Assembly (NCBI RefSeq): GCF_029223285.1
Contig: NZ_JARHUJ010000002.1
Span: forward strand, 930,001 to 994,000
Reading direction: 5' to 3'
Length of the DNA stretch: 64,000 nucleotides
Source of the DNA: Paraflavitalea sp. CAU 1676
Lineage (GTDB): Bacteria > Bacteroidota > Bacteroidia > Chitinophagales > Chitinophagaceae
Shown: one piece after another, positions 18,007 to 27,139 of the stretch
Position numbering within the stretch: the stretch's first letter is position 1
Layout: every line of letters begins with the position of its first letter
Made by a program: the position numbers and the translations under genes
The notes under the pieces: generated by a model
Seen by the model: only the letters and a program-made list of their open reading frames with translations
What the model was told of the DNA's origin: nothing
Databases searched by the model: none

Positions 18007-18037
18007 CATACATTACACAACCGCATACATCTCCCAT

Positions 18038-18065
18038 TGCCCCGTAAGGGGCATTGGCATTTTTA
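18038..18065 (+). terminator. probable rho-independent terminator
   Basis: TGCCCC (18038-18043) pairs with GGGGCA (18048-18053) around a GTAA tetraloop, followed by TTGGCATTTTT. It closes the short gene at 17770 before the convergent gene ending at 18078. Confidence 0.55.
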
Positions 18066-18077
18066 CAGGACAACCAG

Positions 18078-19253
18078 CTACTCGCCCAACAAACGCACGA
18101 ATCCAGTCGTTTGTACCAGGTGCTGCAGTTGCTTTTGATCGGAAGCGTTTTTCTTCAGCAACAATTTGAGGGTGAGGTGCAGGATGGTCATATACTGCTT
18201 CGATAAAAAATGGAAATTGGTGGGATTGATGATCTCCAGCAGTTCCCGGGCTACTGTTTTTTCGCCCAGGTGGGCCATGGATATTGCCTTGAACAGGTAG
18301 ATAGCCTCCAGAAAAGAGGTATCGGGCCAGGAGGTCACGTATTTCTTCTTATACTTCAGCAATTCACCCACATAGAACAATGACTCCTCATACTGACCGA
18401 TCAGCACCAGCGCCTGCGACATCACAAATTGAAATACGACCACCGAAAGCAGATGCTCTTTTGCGGTAGGTATGGTGGTATAGAATTGCCGGGCTTTGAT
18501 CAATATACTTTCCGTTTCTTCTCCCGACACGCTGGCATGATACAGTTGGGAAGCATAATAAAAGCCCGCCCAGGATGGCTGCGCTTTTTTATCGACCACC
18601 TGCTGCATCACGATCCGGTAATGCCTGTCGAGGTTCTTATTGTCCATCGTAAGCCAATACCGGAAGCAAAGCAGGTAGTTGCCAAACAATTGCGAATGGA
18701 TGGTTCGTTTTACATGCAGGTAATAACGCAGCCCGTCGCCGTAAAAGGAGTTCAGGTTATCGACATTGATGAATTGTTCGAAATAAAACTCCTGTCCATT
18801 CTTGGTACGGGCTATCTCACGCTGGAACTGATCGATCAACTGTGGATGATGTTCGAGAAAGAGTATGGTTTCCCGCACCAGGTGGTTGTACGTATAATCA
18901 TTGGGCCCCGACACTTCCGTTTTCCGGAACAGCATAACGAGGTAGTTCAACAGGTCGCTATTGTTATGGTTAAGCTCATTCCCTTCCGCCGGCTGATGCT
19001 TCAGCGAAGTGACAAAATCATCATACGAAGCAAAACCGCAATACATCGACAGTGTGTTCAACGTATAGATGGATTGCTCATGTTTCGCGTCCATGAGGTT
19101 AAAGAAGCGTCTTAGTGTATTGAAGCTGATCGTTAACTGCATCTGGCTGGCGATGTCATTGTGCAGATAGTGACAGTCTGACGAGGACAAAATCCTCCGC
19201 CCCAAAGTTTTCTCAACTTGCAGTTTCAGCTGACTGATATGTTCTGAATCCAT
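18078..19253 (-). CDS. putative HTH regulator with helical C-terminal domain
   Basis: A 391-residue protein from the ATG at 19253; the frame extends further upstream without support. Residues ~1-75 match a pattern seen repeatedly in Chitinophagaceae regulators: KLQVEKTLGRRI, SSSDCHYLHNDIASQ, ISFNTLRRFFNLM. It looks like a helix-turn-helix. The remaining ~300 residues are helical and TPR-like. It lies immediately upstream of, and divergent from, the exopolysaccharide operon, so it is the nearest candidate for that operon's regulator. DNA binding is inferred, not shown. Confidence 0.6.
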   Translation of the reverse strand: MDSEHISQLKLQVEKTLGRRILSSSDCHYLHNDIASQMQLTISFNTLRRFFNLMDAKHEQSIYTLNTLSMYCGFASYDDFVTSLKHQPAEGNELNHNNSDLLNYLVMLFRKTEVSGPNDYTYNHLVRETILFLEHHPQLIDQFQREIARTKNGQEFYFEQFINVDNLNSFYGDGLRYYLHVKRTIHSQLFGNYLLCFRYWLTMDNKNLDRHYRIVMQQVVDKKAQPSWAGFYYASQLYHASVSGEETESILIKARQFYTTIPTAKEHLLSVVVFQFVMSQALVLIGQYEESLFYVGELLKYKKKYVTSWPDTSFLEAIYLFKAISMAHLGEKTVARELLEIINPTNFHFLSKQYMTILHLTLKLLLKKNASDQKQLQHLVQTTGFVRLLGE

Positions 19254-19495
19254 AAACGAAAAAGCTAATTGCCCCCGGCTTTGTTCATTAATTAATTTCG
19301 AACATTTCCCAGTATGTAAGATTTGAGGAATTGATTTCAAAGGGGAAACGATTCATGTTCCCCACAGGATATTAGTGCAAGCTGGAATTTCAAAAGGACA
19401 TAGTAGAGGAAGAATTGGGGCCGAACCGGTGATTTGTCTATGCGAATATATAATTAAAAGCTATACATTGAAAATAGTATTTATTCAAATAGGAT

Positions 19496-19511
19496 GCTAT
19501 TCCTGAATAGC
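19496..19511. promoter_or_regulatory. perfect inverted repeat, possible regulator site
   Basis: GCTATTC (19496-19502) and GAATAGC (19505-19511) with a 2-nt spacer. It lies about 135 bp upstream of the conserved promoter block, where an enhancer or activator site could sit. Confidence 0.35.
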
Positions 19512-19546
19512 GTTCAACAAACGTGAATTAAATTGTATTGATTACA

Positions 19547-19573
19547 ACTTGTCCAGGTTTCACTTGTACAGGT
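19547..19573. promoter_or_regulatory. tandem 12-nt direct repeat, possible regulator site
   Basis: ACTTGTCCAGGT (19547-19558) and ACTTGTACAGGT (19562-19573) differ at one base and are spaced by 3 nt, a 15-bp period. They lie about 60-85 bp upstream of the conserved block. Confidence 0.4.
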
Positions 19574-19626
19574 AAACAAAACTGCTTGACGGAGATCAAT
19601 CATTGCATGATTACCTGCTCAAACAA

Positions 19627-19677
19627 GCCCAGTGGGCAAAATTGGGCATTCTTTTCTTAGGTTAGAATGTATACTTT
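19627..19677 (+). promoter_or_regulatory. conserved operator/promoter of the exopolysaccharide operon
   Basis: GCCCA then GTGGGCAAAATTGGGCA (19632-19648), a 19-nt spacer, and TGTATACTTT (19668-19677). The same 17-mer, the same 19-nt spacing and the same 10-mer occur on the minus strand at 54006-54051 before the giant-protein operon. TGGGCA occurs as a direct repeat with a 10-bp period, with an inverted third half-site in front. TGTATACTTT is likely the -7 region; a sigma-54 reading (GG-N10-GC within the 17-mer) is the alternative. Confidence 0.7.
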
Positions 19678-20010
19678 AGATATTGTAATTGGCTTTTATA
19701 TAGTCAATTGATCTTTCCCTGCTGAACGTAATTCTATTCTTTCGTAATTACACCCCCTTACCCGCGCCGGAAAAATCTAATTTCCACTGCGGTATTCAAT
19801 ATCCATTGACAGAATAATTCTTCGATGCCTGCATGTTAAGGCGAAGTCCGATTGGGGGCCTTATGATTTAATTCAATTTGCTGTTTTTTTCTTGACTCTG
19901 TACAGCCTGTAACTGAGATCGGCGCAGCCTTTACCTGGCGATCCTTATTCGCAGGAACGGAACCCTCGTGCATATTTCGTTGCTGTCAATAAGCCACTTA
20001 AACAACTATC

Positions 20011-20799
20011 ATGAAGATAACGCTACTAATTTTGTTGCCTGTCGTTCTGCTTGCCATCTCCTGTTCCAACACGAAAAAGACTGCTTACTTCCTGAATCAG
20101 GGTAACGCCGAAATGATATCTACAATACAGGCACCCAGGCAGTTGATTGAGATCAACGATGTGCTCAGTATCACCGTCACCAGTTTAAGTAGCCAGGCGG
20201 CCAATGCGTTCAATATGCCCAATACATCGGGCACTGCTTCCTTTATTGCACCTACCTATGGCGGCGGGGCGCAGCAGGCCGGCGGTTACATGGTGGGGCC
20301 GGATGGCCATATCAAGTTCCCGGTATTGGGAAAAGTGAAAGTTTTGGACCTTACCACCGGCGAACTGGAAGATGTACTCACCCGGTTGTTGCTGGAAAAA
20401 CAACTGCTGCTGGAACCAAGCGTTACCGTACGCAACCTGAACTTCAAAGTGACCGTACTCGGTGAAGTGGCCCGCCCCAATGTGATCTCCGTTCCCAATG
20501 CCAAAATTTCCTTACTCGAAGCGATTGGTATGGCCGGCGACCTTACGATATACGGCCGGCGGGACAACGTACTACTCATCCGGGAGGAAAAAGGAAAGAA
20601 GTTAACGGTACGGATCAATTTGAACTCCACGGAGTTGTTCAGCTCACCCTATTATTACCTTAAAGCCGGCGACGTTTTGTATATAGAGCCCAACAATGCA
20701 CGGGTAACGAGCGCCAGTAAGAGCAATTTGCTGCTACCCGTTATTTTCAGTGCCCTGTCTTTTACCATTATCGCATTAGACATCCTTACAAGAAACTAA
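20011..20799 (+). CDS. polysaccharide export lipoprotein, Wza/BexD-like
   Basis: A 262-residue outer-membrane-type polysaccharide export protein, first gene of the 22-gene exopolysaccharide operon. The lipoprotein leader ends LLAISC (Cys18). The poly_export domain covers about residues 40-130 (QLIEINDVLSITV, GYMVGPDGHIKFPVLGKVKV), followed by an SLBB-like segment (VTVLGEVARPNVISVPNAKISLLEAIGMAG split across ~145-180). The C-terminal ~25 residues are a hydrophobic helix as in Wza-type channels. It would form the translocation channel together with the Wzc-like protein encoded next, 1 nt downstream. Confidence 0.9.
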   Translation: MKITLLILLPVVLLAISCSNTKKTAYFLNQGNAEMISTIQAPRQLIEINDVLSITVTSLSSQAANAFNMPNTSGTASFIAPTYGGGAQQAGGYMVGPDGHIKFPVLGKVKVLDLTTGELEDVLTRLLLEKQLLLEPSVTVRNLNFKVTVLGEVARPNVISVPNAKISLLEAIGMAGDLTIYGRRDNVLLIREEKGKKLTVRINLNSTELFSSPYYYLKAGDVLYIEPNNARVTSASKSNLLLPVIFSALSFTIIALDILTRN

Positions 20800-20800
20800 T

Positions 20801-23104
20801 ATGGGAATGCAAGTAAACTCTGACAATGGTCTTAGTAATAAGAACGGGTTGGACTTCTACCAACTGTGGCTCAGGTACGTTGTGTACTGGCCCTGGTTCC
20901 TGGTACTTTTTCTGCTGGCCGTTGGCGGCGCCTGGCTCTACCTGCACTATGCTACACCTATCTATGCCGCCACCGCCAGGGTGCTGATCAAAGACGAATC
21001 GAAGGGGGCCGAAGATTCTAAAGAGATCGAGTTCCTGAAGATCGCCAACTCGAAAAAGCTGATCGAGAATGAAAGCGAGGTCCTGGGTTCCAAATCGCTG
21101 CTGCAAAACGTAGTATTGCAGCTGGGCCTCTATGCCCCTGTTTATACGGAGGGGCAATTCAGGGATGCTTCCGCTTATACCACTTCCCCCATCCGCATAG
21201 AGGTGAAAGAGCCCGAAGCATTGACCGAAACGGATAAGATCGCCTTTACCTACGACAAAGGCAGGAAGACGGTCAATATCGGGGAAACCCGGTATCCGCT
21301 TGGGCAATGGGTGGCGCTGCAAAACGACACCGTCCGCTTCCTCACCAACGAAAAATACGACGGCACGCCCGGTACTGATTATTATTTCACCCTGGTACAT
21401 CCCACGAATATTGGCTGGTTCTTCAAAGAAAACCTGGAGGTGTTACCCACCAGCAAAGTATCCACCATTTTACAATTGACCCTCGAAGATGAAGTGGCCC
21501 AAAGGGCCGAAGATGTATTGAACGGATTGATGACGGCTTACAACGAAGCAGCCCTGCAGGATAAGAACGTGATGGCCCGCAACACCCTGGCCTTCGTGGA
21601 AGACCGGCTGAAGCATGTGGAGCAGGACCTCAGCAGCGTTGAATCGCAGATCGAAAACTACAAAACGAATACCGGGTCTATCGATATTGGCACACAGGGA
21701 GGTTTGTTTTTAAAGAATGTAAGCGATAATGACCAGAAGATCGGCGAGATCAACATGCAGCTGGCTGTGCTGGACCAGATAGAAGCCTATGTACTGGCTA
21801 AAAACAACCGGGCCAGCATTGTGCCCTCCACGGTGGGCATCAACGATCCCATCCTCTCGAACCTGTTGAACCTCTTATATAACGCAGAGCTGGAGTATGA
21901 AAAACTGAAGAATACGGAAGGGGCCAATTCACCCTCCCTAACCTCTCTCACCAACCAGATCGCCAAGATAAGGCCGGGCATCCTGGAGAATATAGAAAGT
22001 CACCGGAAAACGCTGGCCGCCACCAGAACTAACGTGCAATCCACCAACCAAACGTATTCCTCTGCCATACGCACGATCCCCGAAAAAGAAAAGAAACTGA
22101 TCGACATCAACCGGAAACGGAATATCGTAAGCGGTATCTATACTTTTCTGCTGCAGAAAAGAGAAGACCTTGCCCTCTCGTACGCCGCCTCCATTCCGAA
22201 TATTACGGTGGTAGATAAGGCAGAAGCCTCCGACTACCCGGTGGCTCCCAAACGTAAAAAGGTTTACCTGTTTGCCTTCGTGATCCCCTTCATACTCGGC
22301 ATTGGCGCTGTGACCATGAAGGAAACCTTCACCGGTAAGGTCCTCTTCAGGCAGGAGATTGAAACGGCTACCGTATATCCTGTCATCGGTGAGATCGTGC
22401 ACAACCGGTCCAAAAAGCCGATCGTGGTAGGTAAGAACGAACGTACTTTCATTGCCGAACAGTTCCGGCAGCTGCGGGTGGCCATTTCGGTGAACAATAA
22501 ATACAATCCCCGCAAAAAGATACTGGTCACCTCCTCGATCCCTTCAGAAGGCAAAAGCTTCGTGGCATTGAACCTCGCCCTCAGCTTTGCGCTTACCGAC
22601 AAAAAGATCGTATTGATGGAACTGGACATCAACCATCCCAATATCAGCAACAAGCTCGATATACCCCATAGTCCGGGACTGGCCGATTACCTGCAGGGTA
22701 CGGTAGGGCCGGAGAAGATCATCCGCCAGTCGGCTCTGTTCGACAACCTCTTCGTGATCCCTGCCGGCGAACTCTCGGAGAACAGCTTTTCGGAATTGCT
22801 GGAGAATGGCCGCATCCAGCGACTGCTTGATTACCTGGGCGATCTGTTCGACTGTGTTATCATCGATGCCGCCCCGGTCAATTCGATTACCGATGCCTAT
22901 ATTTTGTCGCCGGGCTGTGACCTGACCTTGTATGTCGTGCGCCACAAGTATACCCAGAAATTATTCCTCGCCAGATTGGATCAAAATAGCCACCTGAAAG
23001 ACGTGGCCATCGTGTTCAATGATATCCATTCCCGTGGTTTCGGGAAGCACCATTTTGGTTATGGCTATGGTTATGGATACAGTTACCGTACCGCATCTAA
23101 GTGA
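20801..23104 (+). CDS. Wzc-like polysaccharide co-polymerase/tyrosine autokinase
   Basis: A 767-residue inner-membrane protein. The first transmembrane helix is near residues 30-52 and the second near 485-507, enclosing a large periplasmic Wzz/GNVR region with coiled coil. The cytoplasmic BY-kinase domain has Walker A (SSIPSEGKS, ~578-586), Walker A' (VLMELDINHPN, ~606) and Walker B (VIIDAAPVN, ~686). The tail is a tyrosine cluster of five alternating Tyr residues (~754-762), the usual autophosphorylation site. It controls chain length and export with the Wza-like lipoprotein. Confidence 0.92.
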   Translation: MGMQVNSDNGLSNKNGLDFYQLWLRYVVYWPWFLVLFLLAVGGAWLYLHYATPIYAATARVLIKDESKGAEDSKEIEFLKIANSKKLIENESEVLGSKSLLQNVVLQLGLYAPVYTEGQFRDASAYTTSPIRIEVKEPEALTETDKIAFTYDKGRKTVNIGETRYPLGQWVALQNDTVRFLTNEKYDGTPGTDYYFTLVHPTNIGWFFKENLEVLPTSKVSTILQLTLEDEVAQRAEDVLNGLMTAYNEAALQDKNVMARNTLAFVEDRLKHVEQDLSSVESQIENYKTNTGSIDIGTQGGLFLKNVSDNDQKIGEINMQLAVLDQIEAYVLAKNNRASIVPSTVGINDPILSNLLNLLYNAELEYEKLKNTEGANSPSLTSLTNQIAKIRPGILENIESHRKTLAATRTNVQSTNQTYSSAIRTIPEKEKKLIDINRKRNIVSGIYTFLLQKREDLALSYAASIPNITVVDKAEASDYPVAPKRKKVYLFAFVIPFILGIGAVTMKETFTGKVLFRQEIETATVYPVIGEIVHNRSKKPIVVGKNERTFIAEQFRQLRVAISVNNKYNPRKKILVTSSIPSEGKSFVALNLALSFALTDKKIVLMELDINHPNISNKLDIPHSPGLADYLQGTVGPEKIIRQSALFDNLFVIPAGELSENSFSELLENGRIQRLLDYLGDLFDCVIIDAAPVNSITDAYILSPGCDLTLYVVRHKYTQKLFLARLDQNSHLKDVAIVFNDIHSRGFGKHHFGYGYGYGYSYRTASK

Positions 23105-23124
23105 CCCTTTAAATACTATCCATC

Positions 23125-23682
23125 ATGAATTATGAGAAGCATTGGCTGGCGGTGTACACCCGGCCGCGTTGGGAGAAGAAAGTGATCAAATTGCTCAGCA
23201 ACAAACACGTCGAGAATTATTGTCCGCTGAACCGGGTGGTGCGGAAATGGGCCGACCGGAAAAAGGTCGTCCTGGAGCCTTTGATCACTTCTTACGTCTT
23301 TGTGCATGCCAGTGAACCGGAGTATGTCGGCATCAAGGAAACGGATGGGATCCTCAATTTCGTACACTGGCTTGGTAAACCCGCTATCATCAAGAACTCG
23401 GAAATTGAAACCTTGCAAAAGTTCCTGCTCGATCACACCACCGTTAGCCTCGAGAAGATCGAGGTGAATGTGAACGATGAGGTGAAGATCATCCAGGGAC
23501 CGCTGCTGGCGCAGGAGGGAAAGGTGGTAGAGGTTCAGTACAATTATGTAAAAGTGATGCTCCCTTCCCTGGGCTATTCGCTGAGCGCCCAGGTGCATAA
23601 GTCGCATATCGAGAAAGTACCCCTGCGCGAACAATACGAAGACAGGCGCTACGCTCCCTTATTTCAATTCGCGGGTGAATGA
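23125..23682 (+). CDS. UpxY-type transcription antiterminator (NusG paralogue)
   Basis: A 185-residue NusG-like protein. The NGN domain covers residues ~5-105 (WLAVYTRPRWEKKVIKLL, CPLNRVVRKWADRKK, TSYVFVHA), and a KOW-type stretch follows (NDEVKIIQGPLLAQEGKVVEV). In Bacteroides, UpxY proteins let RNA polymerase read through the leader of their own capsule operon. Here the gene is third in a ~26-kb operon with a ~330-nt leader, which fits that role. Its last codons overlap the next start (ATGA). Confidence 0.9.
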   Translation: MNYEKHWLAVYTRPRWEKKVIKLLSNKHVENYCPLNRVVRKWADRKKVVLEPLITSYVFVHASEPEYVGIKETDGILNFVHWLGKPAIIKNSEIETLQKFLLDHTTVSLEKIEVNVNDEVKIIQGPLLAQEGKVVEVQYNYVKVMLPSLGYSLSAQVHKSHIEKVPLREQYEDRRYAPLFQFAGE

Positions 23683-24854
23683 AGGTGGCCTATATTACCC
23701 ACTACGACTCGGGGGATGTGAGGAACTGGTCGGGCCTGGGGTATTACATAGCGCATAGTCTTGAACAGCAGGGTATCGAGCTGATCAGGATCGACTGTTC
23801 GGTAAAATTTCCGTTGCTGCAGCGGATCAAACGGCGATGGACGAAAACTTTCCGTCGCCGCATCCGGCAGCTCGAACGGGAACCCCGCCACCTGAAACGG
23901 GTGGCTGCGCGGATCAGCGATCAGTTGCGCGGGCTGGACTATGACCTGATCTTTTCGCCCGGCTCGCTGCCCGTGAGCTATCTGCAGACCACCAAACCCA
24001 TTGCATTCTTCACGGATGCCACCTACGATTGCATGGTCCGGCAATTGGGCGGACCTACAGCACTTGCCCGCTACAGCATGGTACAGGGTCACCAGGCAGA
24101 ACGGATGGCCATCCAAAAAGCCTCCCTGATCTTTTACACCTCCGAATGGGCCACCCAGAATGCGATCTCCGTGTATGCCGCCGATCCGGGCAAGATTATG
24201 CCCCTCTATTTTGGGCCCAACCTCCCGGTGTATATCTCCGAAGGAAGTATCGAAAGGACACTCACGGCCAGGCGCGAAAGAAAGACAAAGTCTTTCCTGC
24301 TGATGGGGATAGACTGGCACCGGAAAGGAGCAGGGATCGCGATCGAAGTGGTACGCAGGCTCAACAACCAGGGCATCGCTGCCCGGCTCACCATCGTGGG
24401 TTGTGCGGTACCGGCCGGGGTGGTGCTGCCAGACTTCGTTACCCACTATCCCTTCGTGTCGAAAAACAACGAGCAGGGGATCGCCTTACTACAGGAGCTG
24501 TTTACCCGGGCCGACTTCTTCATCCTGCCGACCCAGGCAGATTATACGCCGGTTGTTTTTTCTGAGGCCGCCTCTTATGGACTGCCCGTCATAACGACCA
24601 ATGTGGGCGGTTGTGCTTCGGTGGTATTGGATGGTGTGACCGGTTTTTGTGTGGCCAGGGAGAATTTTGTGGAAGCAGCGGTAGAGAAGATCCATTGGCT
24701 TTGCCGAAACCAGGCCATCTACGAATATTTTTGCCTGGACGCCTTCTATCATCATAAACGCACCCTGAATTGGGAGGTAACGGGGAGGAAGGTAGCGACA
24801 GCTTTGCGCCAACTGGTCAGCAAACACCCTTCGTCTCCACTTTCTGTTGCCTGA
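23679..24854 (+). CDS. glycosyltransferase family 4 (GT-B)
   Basis: A 391-residue GT-B enzyme without signal or membrane segments, overlapping UpxY by 4 nt. The C-terminal nucleotide-sugar half has FFILPTQADYTPVVFSEAAS and GLPVITTNVGG, the usual GT4 donor-site region with the E-x7-E-like acidic residue in FSEAAS. The N-terminal acceptor half is divergent and unusually basic (KRRWTKTFRRRIRQLERE near 50-67). It adds a sugar to the growing lipid-linked repeat; donor unknown. Confidence 0.8.
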   Translation: MKVAYITHYDSGDVRNWSGLGYYIAHSLEQQGIELIRIDCSVKFPLLQRIKRRWTKTFRRRIRQLEREPRHLKRVAARISDQLRGLDYDLIFSPGSLPVSYLQTTKPIAFFTDATYDCMVRQLGGPTALARYSMVQGHQAERMAIQKASLIFYTSEWATQNAISVYAADPGKIMPLYFGPNLPVYISEGSIERTLTARRERKTKSFLLMGIDWHRKGAGIAIEVVRRLNNQGIAARLTIVGCAVPAGVVLPDFVTHYPFVSKNNEQGIALLQELFTRADFFILPTQADYTPVVFSEAASYGLPVITTNVGGCASVVLDGVTGFCVARENFVEAAVEKIHWLCRNQAIYEYFCLDAFYHHKRTLNWEVTGRKVATALRQLVSKHPSSPLSVA

Positions 24855-24872
24855 TATCCATAAACAACACTA

Positions 24873-26207
24873 ATGATCGGACTACTTTGCCTGGTGCTCG
24901 CCCTTTACTTTTTTGCCGGTCCCAGGCGGTATCTTTCGATATGGTTGCTCTTCTTCCTGGCAACCGCCGGGTTTCAAATGATCCCGGTAAACTGGATCGT
25001 ACTGCCCAAAGCGGGCGTTTCAAAAGCCTACGACTGGGTGCTGGTGTTTACGGCCATCGCCTTTTTCTTTCAGCCACGATACTTCCTGCAGTCGCCCGTG
25101 TGGCGGCATTTCAGGCCTTATTTGGTCTTTGGTCTATTGCTGGTCGTATTATTTTGTTACAGTATTTTTATCCGGGATATAGAGATCGGGGTAACGGTGC
25201 GGGTGTTCAGGAACTTCATCATCTTTATCGTGCTCTTCCTGTTCGTGTTGCTGGAATTGCCTGAGTTCCGGAAGATCTTCCGGGGGATCGTGTACGCAAC
25301 ATCGCTGGCATCGCTGGTCTATTGCCTGCAGCCTTTATTGCACACCGGTTTGTTGAACAGGATCACTTCCGACCTGCCGGAAACAGCGGCACTTGGCGCC
25401 ACGAGGTTCTACAACGTACCTGTGTTCGTTTACCCGGTGGTCTTTTTCCTGTTCTATTCCAGACATGTTTTCTCTATACCCTTTAGCAGATTGTTATTGT
25501 GCATCAACCTGCTGGCCATCGTGCTCACCCAGCACCGCAACCTGCTCCTGGCGATTGCCCTCTGTTATTTTCTACACCTCTTTCTACAAAACAGAATGAA
25601 GCTTCAACATTCGCTGATCTACGGGCTGCTGGGCATCGGAATCTTCCTGGGCGCCGATGCAATCATGGACAAGCGGCTTTCGAAAGGCGTTGAAAATATC
25701 TCCACGCTCTCGCTCAATACAGAAGACGTAAGGTTCAACCAGGTAGCGCTCAGCGACCTGAGCACCACCCGGTTCAGGCACCTGATACTCGCTGAACGCT
25801 TCCAATATATCATGGCCAGTGAAACCAGGGCTACATTTGGCATCGGGCTGATGACAGACGATTCCAAAAAAGCAAAACCACTACAGTTCTATATCGGCAT
25901 CCCGGACGACGACGGTAATATTTCACAGATCGCCAATATCGACATTGCCTGGGCCTCTCTGCTATTACAATTGGGGCTACCCGGTACGCTGCTCTTTTGC
26001 TGCCTGCATCTTTTTCTGCTGTACAGGTTCTGGCCCTGGAGAGGTGATGCCGTGCTACAGGTGGGCATCCTGTACATCGTGAGTCTGTTGATCACCTCGC
26101 TGTACGGAAGTACGATCTCGATGCCTTATACGACCTGCCTGCTGATGTTGTTTGCCGCTTACTATTACCAGCTTACCCAGGAACCTACCGCTAAGAAAAG
26201 TATATGA
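24873..26207 (+). CDS. Wzy/O-antigen-ligase-like polytopic membrane protein
   Basis: A 444-residue protein with about ten to twelve hydrophobic segments along its length and a longer polar loop near residues 270-360, as in the Wzy_C/O-antigen ligase superfamily. These proteins polymerise lipid-linked repeat units or ligate them to an acceptor in the periplasm. Sequence motifs in the family are weak, so polymerase versus ligase cannot be decided. Its position after the first glycosyltransferase and the presence of Wzc favour polymerase. Overlaps the next gene by 4 nt. Confidence 0.72.
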   Translation: MIGLLCLVLALYFFAGPRRYLSIWLLFFLATAGFQMIPVNWIVLPKAGVSKAYDWVLVFTAIAFFFQPRYFLQSPVWRHFRPYLVFGLLLVVLFCYSIFIRDIEIGVTVRVFRNFIIFIVLFLFVLLELPEFRKIFRGIVYATSLASLVYCLQPLLHTGLLNRITSDLPETAALGATRFYNVPVFVYPVVFFLFYSRHVFSIPFSRLLLCINLLAIVLTQHRNLLLAIALCYFLHLFLQNRMKLQHSLIYGLLGIGIFLGADAIMDKRLSKGVENISTLSLNTEDVRFNQVALSDLSTTRFRHLILAERFQYIMASETRATFGIGLMTDDSKKAKPLQFYIGIPDDDGNISQIANIDIAWASLLLQLGLPGTLLFCCLHLFLLYRFWPWRGDAVLQVGILYIVSLLITSLYGSTISMPYTTCLLMLFAAYYYQLTQEPTAKKSI

Positions 26208-27112
26208 ACTCCATTAAAATCTCGATCATCACTTCTTTATACCGCTGCAGCGAATTCCTGGAACAATACCTTTTTCATGTATCCAGGATCACCAACCTGG
26301 CAGAATGTGAAGTGATCCTGGTACACAACGACCCCACCACCGAAGAACTGGCCATCCTTGACAACTGCGTCGATAAGCCTATTCACCTGGTACACCTCCG
26401 GGTGCCCCGCGAAGGATTGTATACCTCCTGGAACAGGGCTATCCAGGTGGCCAGGGGAAAATATCTCGCCATCTGGAATGTAGATGATATCAGGACTCCC
26501 GACTCGCTGGCCGCTCAACGGGATGCATTGGACAACAGCGATGGTGTGATGTGTTATGGTGACTTCTTTGGTACGCGGCGGTATGGCATTTTTCCCGACA
26601 AACTGTACCAATACCAACCTTATGCACAAAGCCGCAAAGAAGCACTAAAAAGGCATATAATCGGTTGTTTTCCCATGTGGCGAAAAGACCTGCATGATAC
26701 CGTAGGTTATTTCGATGAACAGTTCCGGTTGGTAAGCGACTACGAATTCCAGTTGCGGGTGGCGTCGGGCTATCCACTGGTCAAAGCGGATGCGCTGCTG
26801 GGATATTACCTCGAGTATGTTGGCCACAAGCTCAGCAGCAACCGGAAATTGCAGCAAAAGGAACGGACAGCTGTGGAACTGCGTTACCGCCAATACGACC
26901 GGTTGCTGATCCATGTGCTGCCATTCATTTCCACCTACCGGATCAACAGCATCCGGAATTTCGGCCAATGGATCGATATCACTGCCATCATACCGGGGTT
27001 GCGCAGACTGAAATTGCCGGAGATGCTTTCCCTGCTGCGTATGCCTTTTGCCTATACCTGGTGGTTTGTAAAAAGGAGTGCAAATGCCGTACATCACCGC
27101 CTCACGCAGTAA
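26204..27112 (+). CDS. glycosyltransferase family 2
   Basis: A 302-residue GT-A enzyme. The N-terminal Rossmann-like half begins KISIITSLYRCSEFLEQYL and has the metal-binding WNVDDIRTPD near residues 85-95 in place of the DxD. A basic acceptor half follows. No membrane helix is clear, so it is cytosolic or peripheral. Start overlaps the preceding stop (ATGA), implying translational coupling. Confidence 0.82.
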   Translation: MNSIKISIITSLYRCSEFLEQYLFHVSRITNLAECEVILVHNDPTTEELAILDNCVDKPIHLVHLRVPREGLYTSWNRAIQVARGKYLAIWNVDDIRTPDSLAAQRDALDNSDGVMCYGDFFGTRRYGIFPDKLYQYQPYAQSRKEALKRHIIGCFPMWRKDLHDTVGYFDEQFRLVSDYEFQLRVASGYPLVKADALLGYYLEYVGHKLSSNRKLQQKERTAVELRYRQYDRLLIHVLPFISTYRINSIRNFGQWIDITAIIPGLRRLKLPEMLSLLRMPFAYTWWFVKRSANAVHHRLTQ

Positions 27113-27139
27113 GGCGCCCCTGGCCGGGTTAAACTGTTC

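Larger units (their letters stand above)
19254..20010. other. 757-nt regulatory region and leader before the exopolysaccharide operon
   Basis: AT-rich, no credible gene. From left to right it holds a perfect inverted repeat (19496-19511), a tandem 12-nt near-repeat (19547-19573), a conserved operator/promoter block shared with the giant-protein operon (19627-19677) and about 330 nt of apparent leader. The leader contains a 6-bp inverted repeat (TAAGGC 19837-19842, GCCTTA 19858-19863) and a T8 run (19883-19890). The leader length suggests post-initiation control, possibly by the UpxY protein encoded at 23125. Confidence 0.6.

Noticed and set aside
23664-24446. 260-codon minus-strand frame opposite the first GT4
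   Set aside because: Antisense to a GT4 with donor-site motif; shadow frame from high third-position GC.
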